From CAYHGX01 sp964356355 (GTDB taxonomy: Bacteria; Patescibacteriota; Gracilibacteria; UBA1369; LOWO2-01-FULL-3): a stretch of DNA of 12,741 nt. Below the pieces are notes generated by a model that was given only the letters and a program-made list of their open reading frames with translations, was not told the origin of the DNA and did no database searches. Shown one piece after another: positions 6,394 to 12,738 of this stretch; positions within the stretch are counted from its first letter, which is position 1; each line of letters starts with the position of its first letter. A program made the translations under genes and the position numbers. The stretch covers positions 1-12,741 of the forward strand of contig CAYHGX010000026.1 of the NCBI GenBank assembly GCA_964356355.1, read 5' to 3'.

Positions 6394-7311
6394 ATGCCAG
6401 AACTTCCCGAAGTAGAGACGATTGTGAATGATTTGAAACCTATTTTGGAGGGGGCGAGTTTTTGTGAGTTTGTGAGTGAGTTTCCGAGGATATTGGTGGC
6501 GGAAGAGAAGCTGCGCGAAAGGGCACGGGGGGCGAAAGTGGAGAGCGTACAGAGGCGTGGAAAATTTATAAATATTTTTTTGGAGGGCGGGCTGGTGATA
6601 ACGGTGCACTTGCGGATGACGGGGAGGCTGATAGTGAAAGGACCGAGCTGCGTGGCCGCGGAAAGAGTACAAGAGAAGCAGAAAAAGAGGGAAAGAGGAC
6701 AAAAGAATGAACAAAAGCAAAAGGGCCCGCGGCAGGAGGCCAAAAAAGTAGAGCCGCCAATCCCCTACGAGCGAGTGAGGATCGGATTTGATAGCTGCTC
6801 ATTGCGATTTTCGGATATCAGAAAATTTGGGAGAGTGTGGATGAATACAGTGGAGGAATATGAGCAAAATACGGGGATTTACAAACTAGGGCCCGAGCCG
6901 CTGGAGAGCAATTTTACATTTGAGAGGTTTCTGGCGAGGGTGAAAAACAAAAGAGGTTCAGTGAAAAAGATTTTGTTAGATCAAACTATCGTCGCAGGAG
7001 TGGGGAATATTTATGCCGACGAAGGAATGTTTTATGCCGGGCTCAAACCGGAACGAGAAATTTCAAAGCTAAAAAAGGCGGAACTAGAAAAGGTGTTCCA
7101 CGGCTTCATTCGCGCGCTAAATCAGGGCGTTGAAAATCGCGGAACAAGCATTTCAGATTTCGCCGATGCATTTGGACGGATGGGCTCAAATCAGGAGGTA
7201 ATCAATGTGTATGGTCGTGGTGGGAAGCCCTGCTACAAGTGTGGAAGGAACTTGCAGAAGACAAAGCTGGTCGGTCGAGGTACGGTGTTTTGTTTAAATT
7301 GCCAGTCATAG
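6394..7311 (+). CDS. mutM: Formamidopyrimidine-DNA glycosylase Fpg/MutM
   Basis: A bifunctional glycosylase/AP lyase that removes 8-oxoguanine and formamidopyrimidines from DNA. The N-terminus MPELPEVETI gives the catalytic P2 and E3 after Met removal. The RRGKF lysine K57 lies on the usual beta hairpin. VGNIYADE (203-210) holds the conserved Asn of the helix-two-turn-helix. The C-terminal zinc finger has C280, C283, C300 and C303. All catalytic and DNA-binding elements are present. At 305 residues it is about 35 longer than E. coli Fpg. The excess lies at residues about 83-122, a K/E/Q-rich low-complexity insertion between the HLRMTGRL strand and RVRIGFD, a region of short loops in the family. 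It is monocistronic, with its own promoter. Confidence 0.96.
   Translation: MPELPEVETIVNDLKPILEGASFCEFVSEFPRILVAEEKLRERARGAKVESVQRRGKFINIFLEGGLVITVHLRMTGRLIVKGPSCVAAERVQEKQKKRERGQKNEQKQKGPRQEAKKVEPPIPYERVRIGFDSCSLRFSDIRKFGRVWMNTVEEYEQNTGIYKLGPEPLESNFTFERFLARVKNKRGSVKKILLDQTIVAGVGNIYADEGMFYAGLKPEREISKLKKAELEKVFHGFIRALNQGVENRGTSISDFADAFGRMGSNQEVINVYGRGGKPCYKCGRNLQKTKLVGRGTVFCLNCQS
6655..6733. repeat. Purine-rich insertion in mutM bounded by a 7-bp inverted repeat
   Basis: GCCGCGG (6655-6661) and CCGCGGC (6727-6733) are reverse complements that bracket a 65-nt tract which is almost entirely purine on the plus strand. The tract encodes the low-complexity Lys/Glu/Gln insertion of Fpg. Arms this short could arise by chance. 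Confidence 0.5.
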
Positions 7312-7312
7312 C

Positions 7313-7342
7313 CATTTTGCCAACTGTGTTTTGCGCAAAATG
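7313..7342. terminator. Hairpin after mutM, possible terminator without T-tract
   Basis: CATTTTGC (7313-7320) pairs with GCAAAATG (7335-7342) across a 14-nt loop, starting 2 nt after the mutM stop. The following sequence (CCAAAAATAGG) has no run of T on the plus strand, so a standard intrinsic terminator is not supported; it may protect the 3' end. Confidence 0.35.
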
Positions 7343-7376
7343 CCAAAAATAGGCAGCTTCCGCAAGGTTTTTACTA

Positions 7377-7405
7377 TTTTCAGAAACAAATTGCCGGAGT
7401 AGACT
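7377..7405 (+). promoter_or_regulatory. Candidate promoter of the PLP enzyme gene
   Basis: TTTTCA (7377-7382), 17-nt spacer, TAGACT (7400-7405), followed by 7 nt and ATG 7413. The -35 is weak, but the spacing repeats the leaderless layout seen at mutM. Confidence 0.5.
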
Positions 7406-7412
7406 TGCCGCA

Positions 7413-8951
7413 ATGAAACTACGCGACAACAAATGGGGCTTTGATTTGGCACTGGATAATCCCTTCAGAATTTTCCGTTTGCTGAGAGAAATTGCCGACG
7501 AAAGCGTGGGCGCAGAAAATGTGATCGACCTCTCACGTGGTGACCCGGGCTATGGTTTCTCCCCTTCTGTGGGCGGCCGTGAGTTTTATGCTTTTTTGAT
7601 TGAAGTGGATTTATTATTCAACAATTTGCGTGAGCATTTTGCCTCCGATAATCGCGATAATTTTGAGGTTTTGTGGGAGAAAATCCAGGCGCGAGCGCGC
7701 GAGGTTTACAATACAAAAAGAGCCGAGAAAATGATTGAGGAGTTTTATTTTTTCCTTACCAGAATTGAGAAATATGCCAAAGAGCAGGGACTAGATTGGG
7801 ACAAAAAAAAGGTTATTTTTGAGATGTTTAAATATTCAACGATTTCGGGCGGCTGTTATCACGATCCGCAGGGCGAACCACTCACGAGGTTAGTGGTGGC
7901 AGATCACTATAACAAGCGGATGAATTTGGGAATTGATTACAGTGATTTGATTTTGCTTCAGGGTGTATCCCATGGAATCGGTACTGTCTTCAAAGCGCTT
8001 TGTGATCCGGCAATTGGCTATTTGCAGCCGGATGATTATGTATTGGTGAGCTCCCCTGTTTATGCGCCATACAACATGATCATTGAGAATCGCGGAATGA
8101 AAACCTATTCAGTTCCTTTTGATCCCACCACTGGGAAGGTAGTTGGTGACCTTGATGAAATTTTGGCCAAAGCTCCGGAAAATATTAAGCTTATTTGTTT
8201 GATTGATCCTAATAATCCAACGGGTTTTATTGCTGATGAGGATTATTTGCGAAAAATTGCGGAGTTTGCGGAACAGCGCAATGCTTTGATCGTTTCTGAT
8301 GAGGTGTATAGCGACTTTTTCTTTGAAAAGAAGTTTAGCATTATGAATTTTGCGCGACACCGCTCGATTGTGATTGGTGGACGCAGTAAAATTGAGAGAT
8401 CTACCGGTTTGCGTTTTGGTGAGTTTGTGATTTCCAAGGAGGCCAACAAATATATCTCTGAAAACATCCTGGCCGGAAAACTTGATGTGGCCAAGGATCT
8501 CATGATGATGCTGCTTTTTGCCAAGGCACCGGGTGGCTGCAAGGGCGAGTTCCAGCATGTGGCTTTCGTAACCGGGCCGTCTCAATATCTAGGAATATCA
8601 CACATGATTTTTGGAGACGAAGATCGAGATGAGTACCTGCGCAGAATTAGAATTAACATGGAAAGCTTCTACGAAATTTTGGGCATGCAGTACAACAAAA
8701 ACCTTTATTACACCTGCTTCGATTTGATGCAAATTAAGGATCACAAAAAAGAGGGACTCGAGCCGGAAGAGCTATTTATTGGCTTGGCTAAAAAGGGTGT
8801 AGTGCTGATTCCATCCAACTTATTTTTCTCAGAAAGTGAAAGAGCAGAGATGGACTACCGCAGCTTTGCGAGAGGTTCTCTGCCCAATGTAACCTTTTCA
8901 AATCTTCAACAGGCCGCGAAATTGATTCGCGAGTACATGACTACGAACTAA
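7413..8951 (+). CDS. Fold-type I PLP-dependent enzyme, aspartate aminotransferase / aspartate 4-decarboxylase-like
   Basis: A 512-residue cytoplasmic PLP enzyme. Visible elements: SPVYAPY (214-220), the DPNNPTG cofactor and substrate loop (265-271), SDEVYSDF (295-302) with the PLP-contacting Asp and Tyr, the Schiff-base lysine K326 in GGRSKIERSTGLRFGEFV, and ARGSLPN (486-492), whose R487 should bind the substrate carboxylate. The N-terminal part (NPFRIFRLL at 16-24, then IDLSRGDPGYGF at 38-49 and a roughly 100-residue helical insert) is much longer than in ordinary 400-residue aminotransferases. It resembles L-aspartate 4-decarboxylase, which opens with NPF and an AGRGNPN-like segment. Transamination or beta-decarboxylation of aspartate are both possible. 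The 3' end overlaps the convergent DUF1761 gene by 11 nt. The fold is certain; the substrate is an inference. Confidence 0.82.
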   Translation: MKLRDNKWGFDLALDNPFRIFRLLREIADESVGAENVIDLSRGDPGYGFSPSVGGREFYAFLIEVDLLFNNLREHFASDNRDNFEVLWEKIQARAREVYNTKRAEKMIEEFYFFLTRIEKYAKEQGLDWDKKKVIFEMFKYSTISGGCYHDPQGEPLTRLVVADHYNKRMNLGIDYSDLILLQGVSHGIGTVFKALCDPAIGYLQPDDYVLVSSPVYAPYNMIIENRGMKTYSVPFDPTTGKVVGDLDEILAKAPENIKLICLIDPNNPTGFIADEDYLRKIAEFAEQRNALIVSDEVYSDFFFEKKFSIMNFARHRSIVIGGRSKIERSTGLRFGEFVISKEANKYISENILAGKLDVAKDLMMMLLFAKAPGGCKGEFQHVAFVTGPSQYLGISHMIFGDEDRDEYLRRIRINMESFYEILGMQYNKNLYYTCFDLMQIKDHKKEGLEPEELFIGLAKKGVVLIPSNLFFSESERAEMDYRSFARGSLPNVTFSNLQQAAKLIREYMTTN

Positions 8952-9375
8952 TCGCTGTTGTGGCCGGCCAGTTTACAAAAATAGCTGTGTAAATAGCCAA
9001 TTGCACAATGTTGTAAAAGTTGTTGATGAAGTAAAGTTTTACTGATTTACCTTCCCAGAGTACGCCGCCCAGACTTACAGGGGCGATGAAGCCCAGCCAA
9101 ATGAAAAGGCCTAACCAGACAGCTTTTGCAAAGGTATCCAAGGAGTTGTAGGCGATCATTTGCCCGAGAACATAAGCAGTGACTAATGAACCAATAAAGC
9201 CGAAAATGTAACTCACTATCATTTTCTTCTTCATGGAGTCGGTCATCGCCTCCTTTTTGATACCCAGTTCCTTCATCCAGATGTTTCCGAATAAAAGTGG
9301 AGAATACCAAAGTGAACCAAGAACCATAGCAGCCACACCACATGCGAGCACGGCAAGTAGATTTACTTGAACCAT
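8941..9375 (-). CDS. DUF1761 family integral membrane protein
   Basis: A 144-residue protein with four hydrophobic segments (about 5-26, 52-74, 84-106 and 118-138). The family marks are an early GSLWYSP (20-26) followed by the basic/acidic loop with MKELGIKKE, and WEGKSVKLYFINNFYN (107-122). DUF1761 proteins are small bacterial inner-membrane proteins of unknown function; I add no role. The TATAAT box at 9387-9392 (minus) ends 11 nt before the ATG. The gene converges on the PLP enzyme, sharing 8941-8951, and diverges from the aquaporin gene with 53 nt between starts. Confidence 0.85.
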   Translation of the reverse strand: MVQVNLLAVLACGVAAMVLGSLWYSPLLFGNIWMKELGIKKEAMTDSMKKKMIVSYIFGFIGSLVTAYVLGQMIAYNSLDTFAKAVWLGLFIWLGFIAPVSLGGVLWEGKSVKLYFINNFYNIVQLAIYTAIFVNWPATTAISS

Positions 9376-9386
9376 AGAGCTTTTTG

Positions 9387-9392
9387 ATTATA
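9387..9392 (-). promoter_or_regulatory. Consensus -10 box of the DUF1761 gene
   Basis: A perfect TATAAT on the minus strand, 11 nt before the start codon, giving a leader of about 4 nt. The -35 position has no good match. On the plus strand a CATACT (9411-9416) 12 nt before the aquaporin ATG may serve the divergent gene. Confidence 0.45.
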
Positions 9393-9428
9393 GGATAAGT
9401 AAAACAATTTCATACTAACCTCATTCCT

Positions 9429-10040
9429 ATGAAACTACAAAAGTATCTAGCTGAGTTTCTCGGCGCGATGTGCCTTACGTTAGCAGTGTCGTTTTCGATA
9501 GCTTCCGGGGTACTGCCTACTCCAATTATTGCGGGCCTTACACTTGGGCTTTTTGTTTATACAGTGGGTGGAATTAGTGGGGCTCATTTAAATCCGGCTA
9601 TTACTGTTGCCTTGTGGAGCGTGAAGAAAATTAATTTCACTGAGGCAACCTTTTATGTAGTGGCTCAATGTTTGGGCGGCGTGGCTGCAATGTTTTTGTT
9701 TAAACTTGGCCATGGCAACTTTATCAACGAAGCCAATGCATTGGGCTTGGATTTGGAAATTGACTCTTGGAAGGTGGGCATCGGGGAGGCCGTTGGTGCA
9801 TTCATGTTGGCCTTTGGTGTGTCTAGCGTGGTATGGAAAAAGGCCCCTGCTGGAGCTGCCGGAGCGGTAATTGGAACTTCTCTACTATTAGGTGCATTCA
9901 TGGCTATGGGACTTTCTGCGGGAATTTTAAATCCAGCGGTAGCCATTGGTAACGGTGCCTTTTCAATAATGTACCTTGCCGGTCCAATTGTGGGCGCGGT
10001 GCTGGGTGCGGGCGTGTATAAGTACTTGCAGTCTAAGTAA
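9429..10040 (+). CDS. Aquaporin / MIP-family channel, short and with an altered selectivity filter
   Basis: A membrane channel of the major intrinsic protein family, 203 residues against the usual 230-280. Six hydrophobic helices and both half-helices are visible. The first NPA motif is in SGAHLNPAITVAL (NPA 55-57). The second is in GILNPAVAIG (NPA 168-170). In aquaporins and glycerol facilitators the second NPA is followed by an arginine that forms the aromatic/arginine filter and repels protons and cations; here residue 171 is valine. The two halves are recognisably repeated (EFLGAMCLTLAVSFS versus EAVGAFMLAFGVSS). Substrate could be water, glycerol or another small neutral solute and cannot be assigned. 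It is divergent from DUF1761 and convergent to mnmA. Confidence 0.92.
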   Translation: MKLQKYLAEFLGAMCLTLAVSFSIASGVLPTPIIAGLTLGLFVYTVGGISGAHLNPAITVALWSVKKINFTEATFYVVAQCLGGVAAMFLFKLGHGNFINEANALGLDLEIDSWKVGIGEAVGAFMLAFGVSSVVWKKAPAGAAGAVIGTSLLLGAFMAMGLSAGILNPAVAIGNGAFSIMYLAGPIVGAVLGAGVYKYLQSK

Positions 10041-10205
10041 GACATCAAGGATCAATCATAACTCTTTCCAAGTAGCACCGGTGTCGGTTTTTTCCAGCGA
10101 AAAACCGCACCTTCGCCTCGCACAGGCTGCCTCGCTTTGCTCGGACCAAGCCAGCCTGCGCTGCGGAGATGCCACTTGAAAAGATTATAATCGATCCTTT
10201 ATGTC
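10041..10205 (-). ncRNA. Long imperfect hairpin element filling the 3' gap between aquaporin and mnmA
   Basis: The arms 10041-10079 and 10167-10205 are imperfect inverted repeats (outer GACAT/ATGTC, then AAGGATC/GATCCTT, and onward). Folding the minus-strand RNA gives 30 Watson-Crick pairs plus 6 G-U pairs, 2 mismatches and 1 bulge. In plus-strand RNA the six G-U become A-C mismatches. Two inner hairpins fit inside on the minus strand: GCGCAGGCTG with CAGCCTGTGC (ten pairs including one G-U; 10152-10161 with 10120-10129), and CGGTTTTT with AAAAACCG. It begins directly after the aquaporin stop and ends 8 nt from the mnmA stop, so it would be the 3' end of the mnmA transcript. It may be a terminator or stability element, or a decayed MITE-like insertion. 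Confidence 0.6.
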
Positions 10206-10213
10206 TATTCAAA

Positions 10214-11347
10214 CTAACTGATCGTGGCCGAGCCGAGGCATAAGTCTCCATCGTAGAAAACAGCAAACTGGCCAGGGGCAATCCCCTGGTCTTGCGCGTT
10301 GAGAGTGACGGTGGCGCGGGGAGAACTTGATGAAGAGGATGAGGCCTCAGGGGAGAGTTTACAATCATATATTGTTTCGCCATGGCGGAGCTTTACTTGG
10401 AGAGAGGTAGGCAGGGAGATGGGGCACTCCTTTCGGTCTTCGGCATTCTCTCCGTGCGTTTCGTTGTTAGCACTTCGCTTCGTTTCGCGCTTGGCCCAGT
10501 TGAAATTTTCAACCTGAAATTCATCCCTTTTCAGCTCAGGCTCGTGGTAATGCGCCGACACATATACAATGTTTTTTTCGCAATCCTTCTTCACAATGTA
10601 CCAGGGGCCGCCGCCGAGCTTAATGCCCTTGCGTTGGCCTAAAGTGTAGTACCAAAAACCTTCATGCTTGCCCAGCACTTTGCCGGTTTCAAACTCCACA
10701 ATATCGCCGGTGCGCGTGCCGAGATAATGCTCAATAAATTCATTATATTTAAACTTTCCGAGGAAGCAGATCCCTTGAGAGTCCTTGCGGTCTTTGTTGG
10801 GCAGGTCGAATTTTTCGGCTAGTTCTCTTACCTCAGGCTTGGTGAGGTGGCCGATGGGAAACATTATCCTGGAGAGCTGTTCTTGACTAAGGTTAGCGAG
10901 AAAATAGGTTTGATCCTTTACCGGATCGGGGTTGCGTTTGAGATAAAAAACTCCATCCTTCTCTTCGATTTGAGCGTAGTGGCCACTGGCAATCTTCTCG
11001 AATTCTGGACTGATTTTATTCACAAACATTCCAAACTTCACATTAGAGTTACACATAATATCGGGATTTGGCGTGCGTCCGGCTTTTACTTCGGCGATGG
11101 TATAGGCCACCACTGTTTCAAAATACTCCTTTTGCATGGGGATAATTTCGAGTGGAATGTTTTCGCGTTCGCAAATTTCGCGCACAAACTTGAGATCCTC
11201 TTCCCAGGGGCAGGAACCTAAAAAAGAGAGCTCATCTTCGAGCCAGATTTTGAGGTAAAAGGCTGTCACATCATAGCCTTGGTCCTTGAGTAATTTGAGC
11301 GCCACGGAACTATCCACTCCTCCGGAAGCTAATACAGCAATTTTCAT
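10214..11347 (-). CDS. mnmA: tRNA-specific 2-thiouridylase MnmA
   Basis: MnmA uses ATP and sulfur from a relay to make 2-thiouridine at position 34 of Lys, Glu and Gln tRNAs. The 377 residues show the PP-loop SGGVDSS (8-14), GRTPNPDIMCN (90-100) with catalytic C99, SGHYAQ (121-126), and SQGICFLG (190-197) with the persulfide cysteine C194. YTLGQRKGI (234-242) and the C-terminal beta barrel follow. Two oddities lie in the barrel region: a charged, low-complexity stretch at about 286-310, and seven serines in a row (336-342) encoded by mixed serine codons. Neither touches the catalytic residues. The start is 12 nt after the stop of the upstream acyltransferase gene on the same strand, with no Shine-Dalgarno sequence, so it is probably the second gene of a two-gene operon. 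Confidence 0.96.
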   Translation of the reverse strand: MKIAVLASGGVDSSVALKLLKDQGYDVTAFYLKIWLEDELSFLGSCPWEEDLKFVREICERENIPLEIIPMQKEYFETVVAYTIAEVKAGRTPNPDIMCNSNVKFGMFVNKISPEFEKIASGHYAQIEEKDGVFYLKRNPDPVKDQTYFLANLSQEQLSRIMFPIGHLTKPEVRELAEKFDLPNKDRKDSQGICFLGKFKYNEFIEHYLGTRTGDIVEFETGKVLGKHEGFWYYTLGQRKGIKLGGGPWYIVKKDCEKNIVYVSAHYHEPELKRDEFQVENFNWAKRETKRSANNETHGENAEDRKECPISLPTSLQVKLRHGETIYDCKLSPEASSSSSSSPRATVTLNAQDQGIAPGQFAVFYDGDLCLGSATIS

Positions 11348-11359
11348 TCGTTTGATTAG

Positions 11360-12094
11360 TTAGACCAAATTAAAGCCTAAAAGCTCGAGAATGACAACAA
11401 TAATTGGGATGTGGATAACATAAATCAACAGGGCATAGTGGCCGATGTAGATAAGAGGCAGGAGCGGCTTGATATATTCAGGCTCGATCTTGAGAGGGTA
11501 GCTTTCAAAAGCACGCTTTTTTAGTGCGAGATTGCCAAGGAAGAGGCCGAGGAACATCAATGAAATCCAAGGAAAAATCGGAAAAAGATCGAAGGTGTTC
11601 ATTGTGGTATTTTGGAAGCCGAGAATTGTGAGAGGGAGGACATTTCCGGGAATAGTTACGAGGAAATCCCCAAGAAGATAACTGCCAATGGCAAGTAAAA
11701 GATTCAAATTGGTGAAACGCGCAAAAAACATGATGAGCAGGCTGGCCACGGCGATGAAGTGGAGGATTCCAAAACGCACATAAAAATCGGGCTGAGTGTA
11801 GTAGGTGCCGAGTGTTACCAGGGGGGCGCAAATGCCTACTTTTACAAAGCGCTTGAGTTGACGTTTATAAAAGCCCACTGGGCGATAAGTGCGAGAGATA
11901 GCCATGCAAACTCCAACTAAAGTGATGAAGGTAAATTGCACAGTGCGGGCGAGAATTAGATACCCTCCAGAATAGAGCTCTAAGCCGCTTTGGGCAGTAA
12001 AGTTATAAATGAAAATGGCATGAAAAACTACCATGCCAATTACGGCGAGGCCACGGAGGAGGTCGAGGATCAGGAAGCGGTTTTTGTCTTTCAT
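11360..12094 (-). CDS. Membrane acyltransferase, heparan-alpha-glucosaminide N-acetyltransferase-like (DUF1624)
   Basis: A 244-residue polytopic membrane protein with about eight hydrophobic segments. The N-terminus LDLLRGLAVIGMVVFHAIF, with D11, R14-G15 and H25, is the signature of the DUF1624/HGSNAT catalytic family, which moves acetyl groups across the membrane onto sugars; many bacterial members have unknown acceptors. The end (IGHYALLIYVIHIPIIVVI, about 217-235) also matches the H-P containing last helices of this group. At 244 residues it is a minimal member. It is the first gene of a likely operon with mnmA, a pairing without obvious functional logic. The candidate promoter places the transcript start at the ATG. 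Confidence 0.85.
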   Translation of the reverse strand: MKDKNRFLILDLLRGLAVIGMVVFHAIFIYNFTAQSGLELYSGGYLILARTVQFTFITLVGVCMAISRTYRPVGFYKRQLKRFVKVGICAPLVTLGTYYTQPDFYVRFGILHFIAVASLLIMFFARFTNLNLLLAIGSYLLGDFLVTIPGNVLPLTILGFQNTTMNTFDLFPIFPWISLMFLGLFLGNLALKKRAFESYPLKIEPEYIKPLLPLIYIGHYALLIYVIHIPIIVVILELLGFNLV

Positions 12095-12101
12095 TGTTGG
12101 G

Positions 12102-12131
12102 ATATTGTGCGCTCCAAATTTACCACGCCAA
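12102..12131 (-). promoter_or_regulatory. Candidate promoter of the acyltransferase-mnmA operon
   Basis: On the minus strand TTGGCG (12126-12131), 18-nt spacer, CAATAT (12102-12107), then 7 nt to ATG 12094. This again predicts a leaderless mRNA. Confidence 0.5.
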
Positions 12132-12177
12132 AAACAAAAACCAAACCCTTTAAATAATAGAAAGAATTTGGTTTTTG
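12130..12177 (-). terminator. Possible minus-strand terminator upstream of the acyltransferase gene
   Basis: TTTGGTTTTTG (12167-12177) and CAAAAACCAAA (12135-12145) form an 11-bp AT-rich stem with a 21-nt loop. Read on the minus strand it is followed directly by five T (12134-12130). The low GC of the stem makes it a weak terminator. The T-run overlaps the -35 box of the acyltransferase promoter. Confidence 0.4.
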
Positions 12178-12709
12178 GGTGCTACTCTGAGGAAATACTT
12201 CGTCGTATCAGAAATGCATAAATCTGATTGAACTAAACCACGCTTAAGTCATGACAACTTAAGTGCAAGAAGCAAGATTCCATGGTAATACAAGTTTCCC
12301 TATATTAGCACCTTTACCAAGAATTTGACGTCACCGCCAAAACCAAAATAAAGACAACATTTGCAACTACCTGTACAAGTCTTGCGACTAATACACATTG
12401 CAAACATCCAGGAGGATGCTCTTCTCAATACGCGGATAAAGCTTACTTAGCCAACAAAAATCAGGCACCGCCCCAACTCTCATCAACTAAATACGATTCC
12501 GATTGCTCGGATAAGTATTCCCTAGAGGGAGCCATACTAATTGAGTTACAAAACTCTAAGCGTCCATTTACCTAGCGATTAAGCAAAGCATAAGAACATA
12601 AAAGTATTGTATCAAAATAAGTACGGCTCTCTCCAGGGAAAGCACTTTTTTATTTAACCTGTGATGTAAATGATCGTTTGTTTTTGTTTTCTTTTTCTTA
12701 ACTATTCAC

Positions 12710-12738
12710 ATGATACCATATTTTCAAAAAGATTGCAA
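12710..12738 (-). promoter_or_regulatory. Candidate promoter reading into the gene-free region
   Basis: On the minus strand TTGCAA (12733-12738), 17-nt spacer, TATCAT (12710-12715). With the weak terminator near 12130 this would give a transcript of about 570 nt. AT-rich sequence makes chance matches likely. Confidence 0.4.

Noticed and set aside
6115..6720. 201-codon minus-strand ORF and overlapping neighbours with hydrophobic, Ser/Pro-rich translations
   Set aside because: Antisense to the HNH and mutM genes; the odd composition comes from reading their purine-rich coding strand backwards.
8109..8585. 158-codon minus-strand ORF
   Set aside because: Antisense to the catalytic core of the PLP enzyme, whose motifs are certain.
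10045..10383. 112-codon minus-strand and 67-codon plus-strand ORFs around the 3' gap
   Set aside because: They run through the inverted-repeat element and the mnmA 3' end in other frames; no protein features.
12033..12221. 62-codon plus-strand ORF
   Set aside because: Half of it is antisense to the acyltransferase start and the rest crosses the terminator-like hairpin; basic low-information translation.
12617..12655. Plus-strand intrinsic terminator before the T6 at 12646-12651
   Set aside because: The local stem has several mismatches; the T-run is noted only as weak evidence for a plus-strand transcript.
12181..12660. tmRNA, RNase P RNA or tRNA in the gene-free end
   Set aside because: I looked for the RNase P GAGGAAAGUCC core, a tmRNA tag frame and tRNA T-arms. 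GAGGAAAT at 12190 and a GTTCAATC on the minus strand are isolated and lack the surrounding stems.
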